Origin: Synechococcus sp. UW179A
GTDB lineage: Bacteria; Cyanobacteriota; Cyanobacteriia; PCC-6307; Cyanobiaceae
NCBI RefSeq assembly: GCF_900473965.1
Contig: NZ_UCNJ01000018.1
Location: 219,751-283,750 of the forward strand
DNA: 64,000 nucleotides
Reading direction: 5' to 3'
Of this stretch, positions 46,877 through 55,693 are shown one piece after another. Made by a program: the position numbers and the translations under genes. The notes under the pieces were generated by a model. That model was not told where the DNA came from, made no database searches, and worked only from the letters and a program-made list of their open reading frames with translations. Position 1 is the stretch's first letter; each line of letters starts with the position of its first letter.

Positions 46877-47376
46877 GCTGGTGCTCGCCGTCGCCACAAA
46901 AGCAACTGCCAGGATCCGACTAACGGTGCCAGCAGTCCCGTGATCAAAGCTTGGGCGATAGTGGTATGCAGCGCCCACGACTGGATCAGTCCATCGGATG
47001 GTCCCAGCACAAGCCATTGGAGCCATAAAGACAGACCCAGCACAAATGAGCCGATCCAGGCAAGCAATCCCAGATTGAGGCTGCGCTGAATCGGCGGGCC
47101 ACGGCGTCCTAGGCGCCCCCACCACCAACCCATCAAGACAAGAGCAGGGACCTGACTGACATCCCCGAGGCTCAGACCATCCAGCACAAGCCCAATCGCA
47201 GCTCCTGCAACCGCACCGGCAAGCGGACCATCCACCAAAGACCAGGGAAGCAACCAGAGAATCGCCCAGCTAGGCGGAACACCATCCAGGTTGATCCAGG
47301 AGGGTGCTGCCATCTGCAAACTCGGCACCAGAAGGGCAGATGCCACACAGATGGGTTGTCGGTGCAGGCGCATCAT
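46873..47376 (-). CDS. mreD: rod-shape determining protein MreD
   Basis: This 167-residue membrane protein follows mreC after 3 bp. Five or so hydrophobic segments include WAILWLLPWSLVDG, GAVAGAAIGLVLDGLSLGD, GLLAWIGSFVLGLSLWLQW and ALITGLLAPLVGSWQ. Sequence identity is low in this family, so the call leans on position behind mreB and mreC and on the LDGLSLG motif. It works with MreB and MreC in elongating the cell wall. Its stop overlaps the next start. Confidence 0.85.
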   Translation of the reverse strand: MMRLHRQPICVASALLVPSLQMAAPSWINLDGVPPSWAILWLLPWSLVDGPLAGAVAGAAIGLVLDGLSLGDVSQVPALVLMGWWWGRLGRRGPPIQRSLNLGLLAWIGSFVLGLSLWLQWLVLGPSDGLIQSWALHTTIAQALITGLLAPLVGSWQLLLWRRRAPA

Positions 47377-47379
47377 CCG

Positions 47380-48123
47380 TCAGCGCACCTTCACCTGAAC
47401 CCAATCGATGGCATCCGGCGGGGCGATCAGCTGCACGAGAGCGGTTGGTGCGGGTACCGATCTGGCATTGAGCGACTGCACCACTGCCACAGGCAGATTC
47501 GGGGGCAACAAAGTGCTGGCTGGAGAAGTACTGACCAGATCACCTGGACGGACCTGGATGTCTTTGTCGAGAAACTGCAACTGTGGCCGGGCTGTTCCAA
47601 GGCCCACCAGCAGCCCATGCTGCTGGGTGCGCGGCAGCCAGACACCGATGCGACTGCCCGGAGCCGTAAGCAGTCGGACGTTGCTGGTGGTGGGTGTCAC
47701 GCTCTGGACCCTGCCGACCAGACCTCCAGGGCCGATCACGGCATCATCCTTCGACACGCCTTCAACAGAGCCTTTGCCCAGCAGCAACTGCTGCCACCAG
47801 CCCGATGCTGTGCGTGAGATCACTGCAGCCTGAAGCCAGTCTCCGGATGACTGTTGATCCAGCGCCAAAAGCCCTCTCAGGCGTGCATTGTCCTGTTCCA
47901 AAAGCTCCAGACGGGAGAGCTGCTCCTGCTGTTTGGCAGTCTCAATCCACTCGCGCTGCGCAGAGCCTGGCCAAAAGGGCCGGCTCAACAAGGCGAAGGC
48001 ATCAGCAAATCCAGCCCCTTTGCTCAGTCGCACCAAGCCAAGAGCCAGCAACAACGCCAACCACGGCCACAGCCGCTGGATGGAACGCAGCCTTGCCCCC
48101 TGAGGCCTCTGGGAGGAGCCCAT
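47380..48123 (-). CDS. mreC: rod-shape determining protein MreC
   Basis: This 247-residue protein has one membrane helix near the N-terminus (LWPWLALLLALGLVRL), a periplasmic coiled-coil (about 65-95) and the beta domain with VISRTASGWWQQLLLGKGS, GPGGLVGRVQSVTPTTS and VRLLTAPGSRIGVW. It bridges MreB to the periplasmic wall machinery. The ATG at 48123 lies 5 bp after mreB and mreD follows directly, giving the standard mreBCD order. Confidence 0.94.
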   Translation of the reverse strand: MGSSQRPQGARLRSIQRLWPWLALLLALGLVRLSKGAGFADAFALLSRPFWPGSAQREWIETAKQQEQLSRLELLEQDNARLRGLLALDQQSSGDWLQAAVISRTASGWWQQLLLGKGSVEGVSKDDAVIGPGGLVGRVQSVTPTTSNVRLLTAPGSRIGVWLPRTQQHGLLVGLGTARPQLQFLDKDIQVRPGDLVSTSPASTLLPPNLPVAVVQSLNARSVPAPTALVQLIAPPDAIDWVQVKVR

Positions 48124-48128
48124 GGCGA

Positions 48129-49229
48129 TCAGAGAGCGGCAGCGGATCGAACAAACTCAGGAGTGTCGAGCACCCTCTGCAAACGCTTGTAGTCCTCAAG
48201 AACCTGACCACAACCCTTCACTACACACAAGAGTGGCTCCTCGGCGATGTGGGTGAAGATCCCCGTCTCATGGCTGATCAAATCACTGATGCCACGAACC
48301 AATGCTCCGCCACCGGCAAGCATGATTCCACGGTCGACGATATCTGCGGCAAGTTCGGGCGGAGTGCGCTCGAGGGTGCGCTTCACAGCCTCCACAATCA
48401 CGTTCAGTGGCTCAGCGATGGCCTCACGCAGATCCCCTGCCTGCAACTGAATGGTGCGCGGAAGCCCTGATAAGAGATGAAGGCCGCGCACGTCCATCAC
48501 TGTTTGATCAAACTCATCGTCGGGGAATGCGGAACCGATGCGAATTTTGATTTCCTCAGCGGTGCGCTCGCCAACCACAAGGTTGTGCACTTTCTTGAGG
48601 TAGACGCCGATGGAGTCACTGATTTCGTCTCCAGCAACCCGAACAGATTCACTGAGTACTGTTCCACCGAGACTGAGCACCGCCACCTCGGTGGTGCCGC
48701 CGCCGATATCCACAATCATTGTGCCGACAGGCTCTGTGACCGGTAAACCGGCACCGATCGCAGCAGCGACAGGCTCATCAATCAGGTGAACTTCACGTGC
48801 TCCTGCAAGACCTGCCTCACGCACGGCACGACGCTCCACACCGGTGACCCCACTGGGAATACCCACAACAAGACGAGGGGCCACAATCCCGCGGCCTTCA
48901 TTACCTTTCTGGATGAAGGTTTTCAGCATCTGCTCAGCCGCATCGAAATCGGCGATCACACCATCGCGAAGGGGGCGAACAGCACGGATATTTCCAGGCG
49001 TGCGGCCCAGCATCAGCTTGGCCTCGTCCCCGACGGCCATGGTCACGCCGCGTTCGAGATCAAGCGCCACCACGGAGGGTTCCTGCAGAACGATCCCCTT
49101 GCCCGAGACGTAAATCAGGGTGTTGGCAGTACCCAGGTCGATGCCGATATCGCGGGACAGCTGGAAACGGCGGAACAGCACTGGCGAGAACACATTTCGG
49201 CGAATCATAGGGGCAGTTTCAGGCCCCAT
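48129..49229 (-). CDS. mreB: rod-shape determining protein MreB
   Basis: This 366-residue bacterial actin organises the wall-synthesis apparatus. Nucleotide-binding motifs include DIGIDLGTANTLIYV (phosphate 1), MIVDIGGGTTEVAVLSLGG (phosphate 2) and IMLAGGGALVRG (adenosine). A second in-frame ATG at 49208 (MIRRNVFSPV) would give 359 residues and is also plausible. It heads the minus-strand run mreB-mreC-mreD-lipoprotein-regulator-lysS and is divergent from ssb. Confidence 0.97.
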   Translation of the reverse strand: MGPETAPMIRRNVFSPVLFRRFQLSRDIGIDLGTANTLIYVSGKGIVLQEPSVVALDLERGVTMAVGDEAKLMLGRTPGNIRAVRPLRDGVIADFDAAEQMLKTFIQKGNEGRGIVAPRLVVGIPSGVTGVERRAVREAGLAGAREVHLIDEPVAAAIGAGLPVTEPVGTMIVDIGGGTTEVAVLSLGGTVLSESVRVAGDEISDSIGVYLKKVHNLVVGERTAEEIKIRIGSAFPDDEFDQTVMDVRGLHLLSGLPRTIQLQAGDLREAIAEPLNVIVEAVKRTLERTPPELAADIVDRGIMLAGGGALVRGISDLISHETGIFTHIAEEPLLCVVKGCGQVLEDYKRLQRVLDTPEFVRSAAAL

Positions 49230-49333
49230 CTGTTACAGATTCGTTTGACGGTGGAACTTCTAGAAGGCAGCCACGACAACCGTCAGTTTTGACAGCCGTG
49301 GCGCATCATTGACCCACAAACAGGAGAGATTCA

Positions 49334-49714
49334 ATGGGTGTCAACTCCGTGACTTTGGTTGGCCGTGCCGGCCGAGATCCAGAAGTAAGGTATTTCGAAT
49401 CGGGAAGCATGGTGGCCAATCTCACCATCGCCGTGAACCGCCGCAGCCGCGACGACGAGCCCGACTGGTTCAATCTTGAAATCTGGGGAAAACAGGCTCA
49501 GGTGGCAGCGGACTACGTGAAGAAGGGATCCCTGCTAGGCATCATCGGCAGCTTCAAACTGGATCGCTGGAACGACCGCAACAGTGGAGAAGAGCGCAGC
49601 AAACCAGTGGTTCGGGTTGATCGGCTTGAACTTCTGGGCTCGAAGCGAGACAACCAGGATGCTGGCGGCAGTTTTGGTGGCGGCAGCCCCAGCGAAGAGG
49701 AAGTTCCCTTCTGA
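49334..49714 (+). CDS. ssb: single-stranded DNA-binding protein
   Basis: This 126-residue OB-fold protein coats single-stranded DNA in replication and repair. The fold begins SVTLVGRAGRDPEVRYFESG and has FNLEIWGKQAQVAADYVKKG and IGSFKLDRW. A short Gly/Ser-rich linker leads to the acidic tip EEEVPF, the partner-docking tail. AGGAGAG precedes the ATG at good distance. It is short for an SSB, with a compact linker, as is normal in marine picocyanobacteria. Confidence 0.96.
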   Translation: MGVNSVTLVGRAGRDPEVRYFESGSMVANLTIAVNRRSRDDEPDWFNLEIWGKQAQVAADYVKKGSLLGIIGSFKLDRWNDRNSGEERSKPVVRVDRLELLGSKRDNQDAGGSFGGGSPSEEEVPF

Positions 49715-49741
49715 TGTTGGTCTAATCAGGTGAGTCCGCCA

Positions 49742-50401
49742 TCAATCGGCGGACTGACGACGCCTCCAAATCCGAAGTGCCACCCAGATAGCCCCTGCCA
49801 GCACAGCGACCACCAGCAGCACCTTGATCACCTTGCTGACCGGATCGATCCAGGCCTCCACATTGCTGTAACCCTCACCAAGGACAATGCCGGCAACAGT
49901 CAGCAACAAGGTCCAGATCAGACTGCCGGCAGTCGTCCAGATCAGGAACGGCGTAATCGGCATTAATTCAATGCCAGCAGGCACTGAGATCAGAGTGCGA
50001 ATGCCTGGCACGAGACGCCCCCAGAACACCAGAGCAGTTCCATATCGGCTGAACCAACGGCGACTACGAGACAACTCCTCAGGGCTTATACCGATCCAGC
50101 GACCATGACGACTCAGCCACTGCTCGATGCGTTCTTCATTGATCAGACGGCCAACGCCATACCAGGGCAGAGCTCCGAGGACGGTGCCCAACAAACCTGC
50201 AATCACAACAGGAACCAACTGCAGCTGCCCTTGCTGAACATAAAAACCTCCAAGAGGCATGATTAGCTCGGAGGGAATCGGGGGGAACAGGTTCTCTAGG
50301 AACATAGCCGCAAAAATTGCGGCATATCCCGCCCAGGGATTGGACTCAACTGCCTGGCCAATCCACTCAGGCAGCTGTGAAACAAATTCGGTGAGCCCCA
50401 T
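49742..50401 (-). CDS. DedA-family membrane protein
   Basis: This 219-residue protein starts at the ATG at 50401. The longer frame to a TTG at 50518 is unlikely. It contains FLENLFPPIPSELIMPLGGF near the N-terminus, GTVLGALPWYGVGR, RYGTALVFWGRLVPGIRTLISVPAGI and a C-terminal pair of helices. DedA proteins are SNARE-associated/VTT-fold proteins involved in membrane lipid transport and homeostasis. The last codons form half of a GTCCGCC...GGCGGAC hairpin (49734-49754) between this gene and ssb. Confidence 0.88.
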   Translation of the reverse strand: MGLTEFVSQLPEWIGQAVESNPWAGYAAIFAAMFLENLFPPIPSELIMPLGGFYVQQGQLQLVPVVIAGLLGTVLGALPWYGVGRLINEERIEQWLSRHGRWIGISPEELSRSRRWFSRYGTALVFWGRLVPGIRTLISVPAGIELMPITPFLIWTTAGSLIWTLLLTVAGIVLGEGYSNVEAWIDPVSKVIKVLLVVAVLAGAIWVALRIWRRRQSAD

Positions 50402-50867
50402 GGACCGTGCTGAAGTCGAGGCAAGTCTTCCATGAAGTGGTGCATCCGATCTCGCTTGAGCACAAAAACGGAGCTCAACAATGAGCAGAGTGGCTTTTGT
50501 CGCCAACTCTTGGCTCAAAACTCAGGCCGACAAATGAAACAACTTCACTGAGACTGCTGAACAGATTCTTTTTAACGTCATCATTTTTGAGTTGGGCAAT
50601 CGCAGTCATCAACACGCTGGCGCGATTCAGACGAAAGAGCTGACACTCCGATCGTCCAAAAGCCCAAATAGAAGCTCTGCTTCAGCAAACTGGACAGACA
50701 AAAGCTTCATCACTTCAAGCGATCAAGCCAGCAAAAGCAACTGAGAAAAGTTGATGGAGATACTTTGTACACTGAAAAGACTCTCAGAAGTTAGAAAAAT
50801 CTGGGAAATTCATTGTTTATGTAGTCATCGGGATAATCCTGATCTCATCAAACCAATCAGTGCCTGG
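50402..50867. other. intergenic region without recognised genes
   Basis: This 466-bp stretch separates the DedA gene from the 3' end of the GtrII-like gene on the same strand, and the DedA promoter should lie here. One short forward frame (50751-50945) starts with TTG and runs into the coding strand of the next gene; it has no protein-like features. No RNA gene or strong hairpin was found. Confidence 0.5.
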
Positions 50868-52421
50868 TCAGGTGCGAGGACGTTTCGAAGCGAGTTTCGG
50901 GTTGAGCTGCAGCAGCAAATCGCGATCTCCAATGCGTTGCAGTGAAAATTCACTTGTGCAGATCGCATCGATAGATGGTTCACATTGATCTGATCCTGAG
51001 GTTTTCAATTGACTTGGCCTGCGTTGCTCAAACTGCAAACCATGTAGCCGCAGCTGAGTCATCGAAAATGTGGTATTGCCATCCAACAAAGGCGGAATCA
51101 ATCGATCAATCAGTGGGAATTTCTTCGCCGTATTTTGCAAAACTGGGGAGCGGGGCATTGTGCCTTCCACCGCCAGGGCGCGCAGGTGTTTCTCAGGTGC
51201 GCGAGCTTGAAGCACGGAGGCTGCGCCCACGATCCGCGATAGACGACTCTGCTCAAAACGACCCTGAGCAGCAAAAGCATGGCCGTAGGCATATGACACA
51301 ACCACCATCAGCCAGATCATCGGGATCACTCCAAGTCTCCAAAGAGGACGTTCCACCAGTCGCGACAGCGCCAGCAACTGGAGAATCACGCTGGTGAGCA
51401 GCGGACCGAAATAGAGCAAAACACGCGGATGTCGCACAAACGATTCGCTTAACAGCAGCATCCCTCCAGGCGCAACAAGAGCCACCAACAACAACGCGGT
51501 CACAGCGCTTAGAGCCACCTTCCAAGATCTCCACTGGATCACTAAAGCCACGTAGACAAAGCCAAGCAGCAGAAAAGGCAGCACGAGGGGCCAATGGCCA
51601 AAATCTCTCAGCAACTGCTGCAATGGCTCAATGGCGGACTTGAATACTTCCAGCGGCAAGGAAGCATCCAACGGCTTCAATTCAGCCGAACTGATGGCAT
51701 AACCATTGAGCCTGTGCTCAAAAAACAGGGCAATCAGTAAGCGATAAGTGCCATACCCACCGGCATAAACCAGTGCACTCATCCAAAGACGTCGAGGCAG
51801 CGAAAGCACCTGCCAGGGCCGATTCAAGAGATCCAGCGCAGAAGCAACACAGAGACAACCGGTCATCACCAGAAATCCATTGGCTCCTGGTTGATAAAGA
51901 TTGAACGACAACAGCTGCAAGATCCAAGCTCCGGCCACGACGCGCCAATGGCTGTTCAGATTCACAAGCAATGCAGCTGTTACTGCACAGGCCAGAGACA
52001 CCGCCATGAACAAGGAATCGAAGCCATACGACATGGCTTGCAACGCATAGGGCTGCGCCATCAACGGCAGGCTGGCAAGAGCCGTCCAGAGCGGAGAGCG
52101 AACGCCATAAGCGCGGGCGCAAACAACTCCAACAGCGGATAACACAGCGATGGCCAGCAGTGTGTAAAGCGGAGAAACTGCCGTGGCAGGACGACCGAAA
52201 TTCAGCCACTCCACCAAGACATCAGCGCCGGGGCGGCCTACACGCACCCATGAAAGACGTCCATCCATGGCCCGCTCGAGGTCATCGACATAAAGATCGA
52301 CCCCAAGAATCAACGGCAATAGCATTATCAATCCCGCCACAAAAGCAGCCGACCACTGACGCTGCAGTGCAGGCTCCTGGAGAAGTCCAGACCAATGATC
52401 AAAAAATCTTTGTTGTGCCAT
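50868..52421 (-). CDS. GtrII-like glucosyltransferase-domain membrane protein
   Basis: This 517-residue protein has about ten membrane helices after a short cytoplasmic start. The first extracytoplasmic loop has LYVDDLERAMDGRLSW, matching the YxDD-x-R signature of GtrII-type enzymes that add glucose to O-antigen. AMSYGFDSLFMAVSLACAV, FNLYQPGANGFLVM and RHPRVLLYFGPLL also fit that family. The last 100 residues are soluble. It probably decorates lipopolysaccharide with a sugar from a lipid carrier. It stands downstream of the ahcY terminator on the same strand and must have its own promoter. No flippase or sugar-lipid synthase lies beside it. Confidence 0.78.
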   Translation of the reverse strand: MAQQRFFDHWSGLLQEPALQRQWSAAFVAGLIMLLPLILGVDLYVDDLERAMDGRLSWVRVGRPGADVLVEWLNFGRPATAVSPLYTLLAIAVLSAVGVVCARAYGVRSPLWTALASLPLMAQPYALQAMSYGFDSLFMAVSLACAVTAALLVNLNSHWRVVAGAWILQLLSFNLYQPGANGFLVMTGCLCVASALDLLNRPWQVLSLPRRLWMSALVYAGGYGTYRLLIALFFEHRLNGYAISSAELKPLDASLPLEVFKSAIEPLQQLLRDFGHWPLVLPFLLLGFVYVALVIQWRSWKVALSAVTALLLVALVAPGGMLLLSESFVRHPRVLLYFGPLLTSVILQLLALSRLVERPLWRLGVIPMIWLMVVVSYAYGHAFAAQGRFEQSRLSRIVGAASVLQARAPEKHLRALAVEGTMPRSPVLQNTAKKFPLIDRLIPPLLDGNTTFSMTQLRLHGLQFEQRRPSQLKTSGSDQCEPSIDAICTSEFSLQRIGDRDLLLQLNPKLASKRPRT

Positions 52422-52441
52422 TGCTCAGACAATGAACATGT

Positions 52442-52471
52442 AAAAAGCCAGGACGCGCAAGCACCCTGGCT
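52442..52471 (-). terminator. rho-independent terminator of ahcY
   Basis: On the minus strand AGCCAGG (52471-52465) pairs with CCTGGCT (52452-52446) around a 12-base loop, followed by TTTTT. It begins 37 bp after the ahcY stop and ends about 20 bp before the next start codon. Confidence 0.85.
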
Positions 52472-52507
52472 GAAAGGAAAGACACAGCAGTGCTGATCAA
52501 GAGCTGA

Positions 52508-53938
52508 TCAGTAACGATAGTGATCTGGCTTGTAAGGGCCTTGAACCGGCACATTGATGTAATCGGCTTGATCCTTGCTCAGCTCGGTGAGCTGGGCACC
52601 GATGCGACCCAGGTGCAGACGAGCCACCATCTCGTCGAGATGTTTCGGAAGAACGTAAACCTCCTTTCCGTACTCTTTGCCCTTGGTGAAGATCTCAATC
52701 TGAGCCAACACCTGATTGGTGAAGGAGTTACTCATCACGAAGCTGGGGTGGCCGGTGGCACAACCCAGGTTCACTAGACGCCCTTCTGCCAGAAGGATGA
52801 TCTTGTTGCCGCTGGGCAGGGTGATGTGATCGACCTGGGGCTTGATGTTTTCCCACTCATAATTCTTGAGTGAAGCCACATCGATTTCATTATCAAAATG
52901 ACCGATGTTGCAGACAATCGCCTCATCCTTCATCTTCACCAGGTGCTCATTGCGGATCACCTGATAGTTGCCGGTGGCAGTTACAAAGATGTCCATCTCT
53001 CCGACGACATCTTCCAGACGGACGACGCGATAACCCTCCATGGCAGCCTGCAGAGCACAAATGGGATCCACCTCTGCAATGCACACCGTGGCACCCAGTC
53101 CACGCAGGGACTGGGCCGAGCCCTTGCCCACGTCGCCGTAGCCAATCACCAGCGCTTGCTTGCCAGCCACCATTACGTCAGTGGCGCGCTTAATGCTGTC
53201 AACCAATGATTCGCGGCAACCGTAGAGGTTGTCGAATTTGCTCTTGGTCACCGAATCATTGACATTGATCGCAGGGAAAGGCAACTCGCCACTCTTCTGC
53301 ATCTTGTAAAGACGAGCCACACCTGTGGTGGTCTCCTCAGTGACGCCCTGAATCTGGGCTTTGGTACGGCTGTAAAAACTGGAATCCTGTGCCAGCTTCT
53401 TTTTGATCGAGGCGAAGAGGTAGGTCTCTTCCTCATTGGAGGGGTTGTCGAGAACTGTGATGTCCTGCTCGGCCTTGCTTCCCAGCATCACTAAGCCGGT
53501 GGCGTCGCCACCGTCGTCCAGAATCATGTTGGGGGAGCCGCCATCACCCCACTCGAGGATGCGGTGGGTGTATGCCCAATACTCCTCAAGGGTTTCGCCC
53601 TTCACCGCGAACACGGGGATTCCCTTGGCCGCAATCGCCGCCGCCGCATGGTCCTGCGTCGAGAAAATGTTGCAGGAAGCCCAACGCACATCGGCGCCAA
53701 GCTCGACCAAGGTTTCAATCAGAACCGCAGTCTGAATGGTCATGTGCAGTGAACCGGCGATGCGGGCTCCCTTCAAAGGCTTTTCGCTGCCGTATTTCTT
53801 GCGCAATGCCATCAAGCCAGGCATCTCGGTCTCGGCGATATCGAGTTCCTTTCGGCCGAAATCAGCCTGATTGATATCAGCAATAACGCAATCGACGCCA
53901 AGCTTCAGCTCAGCCGCGGACGTGGGCGCTGCCACCAT
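52508..53938 (-). CDS. ahcY: S-adenosylhomocysteine hydrolase
   Basis: This 476-residue enzyme splits S-adenosylhomocysteine to adenosine and homocysteine and so keeps methyltransferases, including EgtD, running. Landmarks are [49 protein letters not shown], the NAD-binding [18 protein letters not shown], and the C-terminal [10 protein letters not shown]. The frame extends 50 codons upstream, but the ATG at 53938 ([14 protein letters not shown]) avoids overlapping tsaE and matches homologues. The divergent tsaE start is only 24 bp away. Confidence 0.98.
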   Translation of the reverse strand: MVAAPTSAAELKLGVDCVIADINQADFGRKELDIAETEMPGLMALRKKYGSEKPLKGARIAGSLHMTIQTAVLIETLVELGADVRWASCNIFSTQDHAAAAIAAKGIPVFAVKGETLEEYWAYTHRILEWGDGGSPNMILDDGGDATGLVMLGSKAEQDITVLDNPSNEEETYLFASIKKKLAQDSSFYSRTKAQIQGVTEETTTGVARLYKMQKSGELPFPAINVNDSVTKSKFDNLYGCRESLVDSIKRATDVMVAGKQALVIGYGDVGKGSAQSLRGLGATVCIAEVDPICALQAAMEGYRVVRLEDVVGEMDIFVTATGNYQVIRNEHLVKMKDEAIVCNIGHFDNEIDVASLKNYEWENIKPQVDHITLPSGNKIILLAEGRLVNLGCATGHPSFVMSNSFTNQVLAQIEIFTKGKEYGKEVYVLPKHLDEMVARLHLGRIGAQLTELSKDQADYINVPVQGPYKPDHYRY

Positions 53939-53962
53939 GGTTTGTGTGCTCCCTAAGAGAAT

Positions 53963-54466
53963 GTGGAGTTGAATATCTGCGGAGACGCCGAGGCTTCGGG
54001 CTCGCTGATTAAGCAATCTACCGATTGGAGCTGGATCCTGAAGGACCTGGAGGCCACCCGTGCTCTGGGCAGGTATCTCGTGCAACAAGCTGAACGTCCA
54101 TCATTACTGCTGCTCGAAGGCACCCTCGGTGCAGGCAAAACCTCTCTGGTGCAAGGCATTGCCTCTGCTATAGGAATCGATGAACCGATCACCAGCCCAA
54201 CCTTTGCCCTTGCTCAGCACTACCCCCAGGGCAAACCACCACTAGTTCACCTGGATCTCTACCGGCTGGAGTTGCCAGCAGTTGCCAATGACCTGTTCCT
54301 TCAGGAAGAGGAAGAAGCTGTGGGGATGGGCGCCATCCTGGTTGTGGAATGGTCGGAACGACTGAGCTTGGACCTTCCGGATGCCTGGCGACTGAAATTG
54401 TCTTACCGGAGCGAAGGAGGCAGGCTGGCAACCCTGAACAAAAGCGATCAGTTTGCTGCTGGCTGA
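53963..54466 (+). CDS. tsaE: tRNA threonylcarbamoyladenosine synthesis ATPase TsaE
   Basis: This 167-residue ATPase powers t6A37 formation on tRNAs with TsaB and TsaD. Walker A is [14 protein letters not shown], and [12 protein letters not shown] and [10 protein letters not shown] are diagnostic. Walker B is [11 protein letters not shown]. The start is GTG at 53963, since the ATG two bases earlier runs into a stop. It is divergent from ahcY and convergent with the sugar kinase. Confidence 0.92.
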   Translation: MELNICGDAEASGSLIKQSTDWSWILKDLEATRALGRYLVQQAERPSLLLLEGTLGAGKTSLVQGIASAIGIDEPITSPTFALAQHYPQGKPPLVHLDLYRLELPAVANDLFLQEEEEAVGMGAILVVEWSERLSLDLPDAWRLKLSYRSEGGRLATLNKSDQFAAG

Positions 54467-54507
54467 GAAGCCTTTTGAACAAAGAATCAGATCAAAGACC
54501 AGAACAT

Positions 54508-55542
54508 TCAAGAATGGAGTTGATCGAGAAACTCCATCACCATGCTTGGCAGAGGCTGCGGATCAATCGCCCCTGCACCGGAACAGACGAGTGCACCACA
54601 GGCGGCCGCATAGCGCACAACCTGTTCCACAACCGCAGAACTGAGCTGAAGTGGCTGGCCAGTTGAAGGGGTCAGTGTCACCAGTTGATGCAGCAGTCCT
54701 GCCGTGAAAGCGTCTCCAGCACCAGTGGTGTCAACAATCTGAGACGGTGCCAGAACCGGCATCGAACCGCGATGGCCGGCCATACACCAACGGACCGGCT
54801 GACCGCCATCGGTCACCAGAACATCGGGCTGCTGCGGCAACGAAGCACTGATCTCCGCGGGGTCACTGCTCTTGAACAGCCACTCGGCTTCTTCCCTGGC
54901 CAGTTTGATCAATGCGGCTTTCTCAAGAAAGGGTTGGATCAGAGCCAGCGCATGCGGGGAAGGACCTGCAACCGGGTCTGCAGACGGATCCCAGAAAGTG
55001 GGGCGCCAGTTCACATCGAGGGCAATCCGCACTCCGTCCCGTTCGGCCTGACTGACCGCAGAGCGCAGGGTTGCCGCAGAGGCCTCTGTGGCCAGAGGGA
55101 TGGTGCCGATCAAAAGCCAGCGAGATTCCTCTGCCAGAGCACACCAGATCGGATCAAGACCGCTCTGATTCAAGGCCTGATCGGCAAAGCCTTCGCCGCG
55201 GTCGCCAGCAAATCCCTGAAAGACCCGTTCACCAGTGGAATCGCGGCGCACCAACACCACCCGACTGGGCCGTTGAGGATCAATCTGCAGGCCGCGCAGA
55301 TCAACACCGCGGTTGGCCAACATCTCCTGAAAGTTATTGCCGATGACATCGGCACCCAGTCGACCGATGAAGGCGACCGGTGTGCCAAGACGGGCCAACG
55401 CGCAAGCCACGTTGGCAGGAGCGCCACCCAGACGGTCGTGGCAATCCAGTGGCGCAGCCAAGGCAGGATCACACCCCAGTGGTCCGAGCCGATCCACGAG
55501 GGCCTCACCAAGACACAGCACCTGCGGAGCGGAATCAGACAT
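54508..55542 (-). CDS. PfkB-family carbohydrate kinase (fructokinase-like)
   Basis: This 344-residue kinase starts at ATG 55542 (MSDSAPQVLCLGEALVDR). The longer frame begins with a non-family hydrophobic stretch. Substrate motifs LGGAPANVACALARLG and IGRLGADVIGNNF and the catalytic DTTGAGDAFTAGLL (Asp as base) are clear. ALDVNWRPTFWD fits fructokinases. It phosphorylates a sugar, most likely fructose, in the cytosol. It lies convergent with tsaE. A paralogous ribokinase-type activity is an alternative. Confidence 0.88.
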   Translation of the reverse strand: MSDSAPQVLCLGEALVDRLGPLGCDPALAAPLDCHDRLGGAPANVACALARLGTPVAFIGRLGADVIGNNFQEMLANRGVDLRGLQIDPQRPSRVVLVRRDSTGERVFQGFAGDRGEGFADQALNQSGLDPIWCALAEESRWLLIGTIPLATEASAATLRSAVSQAERDGVRIALDVNWRPTFWDPSADPVAGPSPHALALIQPFLEKAALIKLAREEAEWLFKSSDPAEISASLPQQPDVLVTDGGQPVRWCMAGHRGSMPVLAPSQIVDTTGAGDAFTAGLLHQLVTLTPSTGQPLQLSSAVVEQVVRYAAACGALVCSGAGAIDPQPLPSMVMEFLDQLHS

Positions 55543-55693
55543 CAGATCTGCAGCGGCTAACAGCAGCGTGGCCAACAATTCCACCAACGTCAGGCAGCGC
55601 AATCGCTGTTCAGCGTTAAGGCCCGTTCAGTGATCCAGCAACGAGCAGAACATGCAATCAAGAACCTTCAGCAGTACTCCTCAGGCAAGGTGA

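Noticed and set aside
46877..47128. N-terminal extension of the solute-binding protein
   Set aside because: It covers mreD and lacks a signal peptide, whereas the ATG at 46876 begins one.
50751..50945. 64-codon forward frame near the GtrII-like gene
   Set aside because: It has a TTG start and no motif, and it runs over the 3' end of the opposite gene.
53939..54088. N-terminal extension of ahcY to 54088
   Set aside because: It would overlap tsaE and adds residues unlike any homologue.
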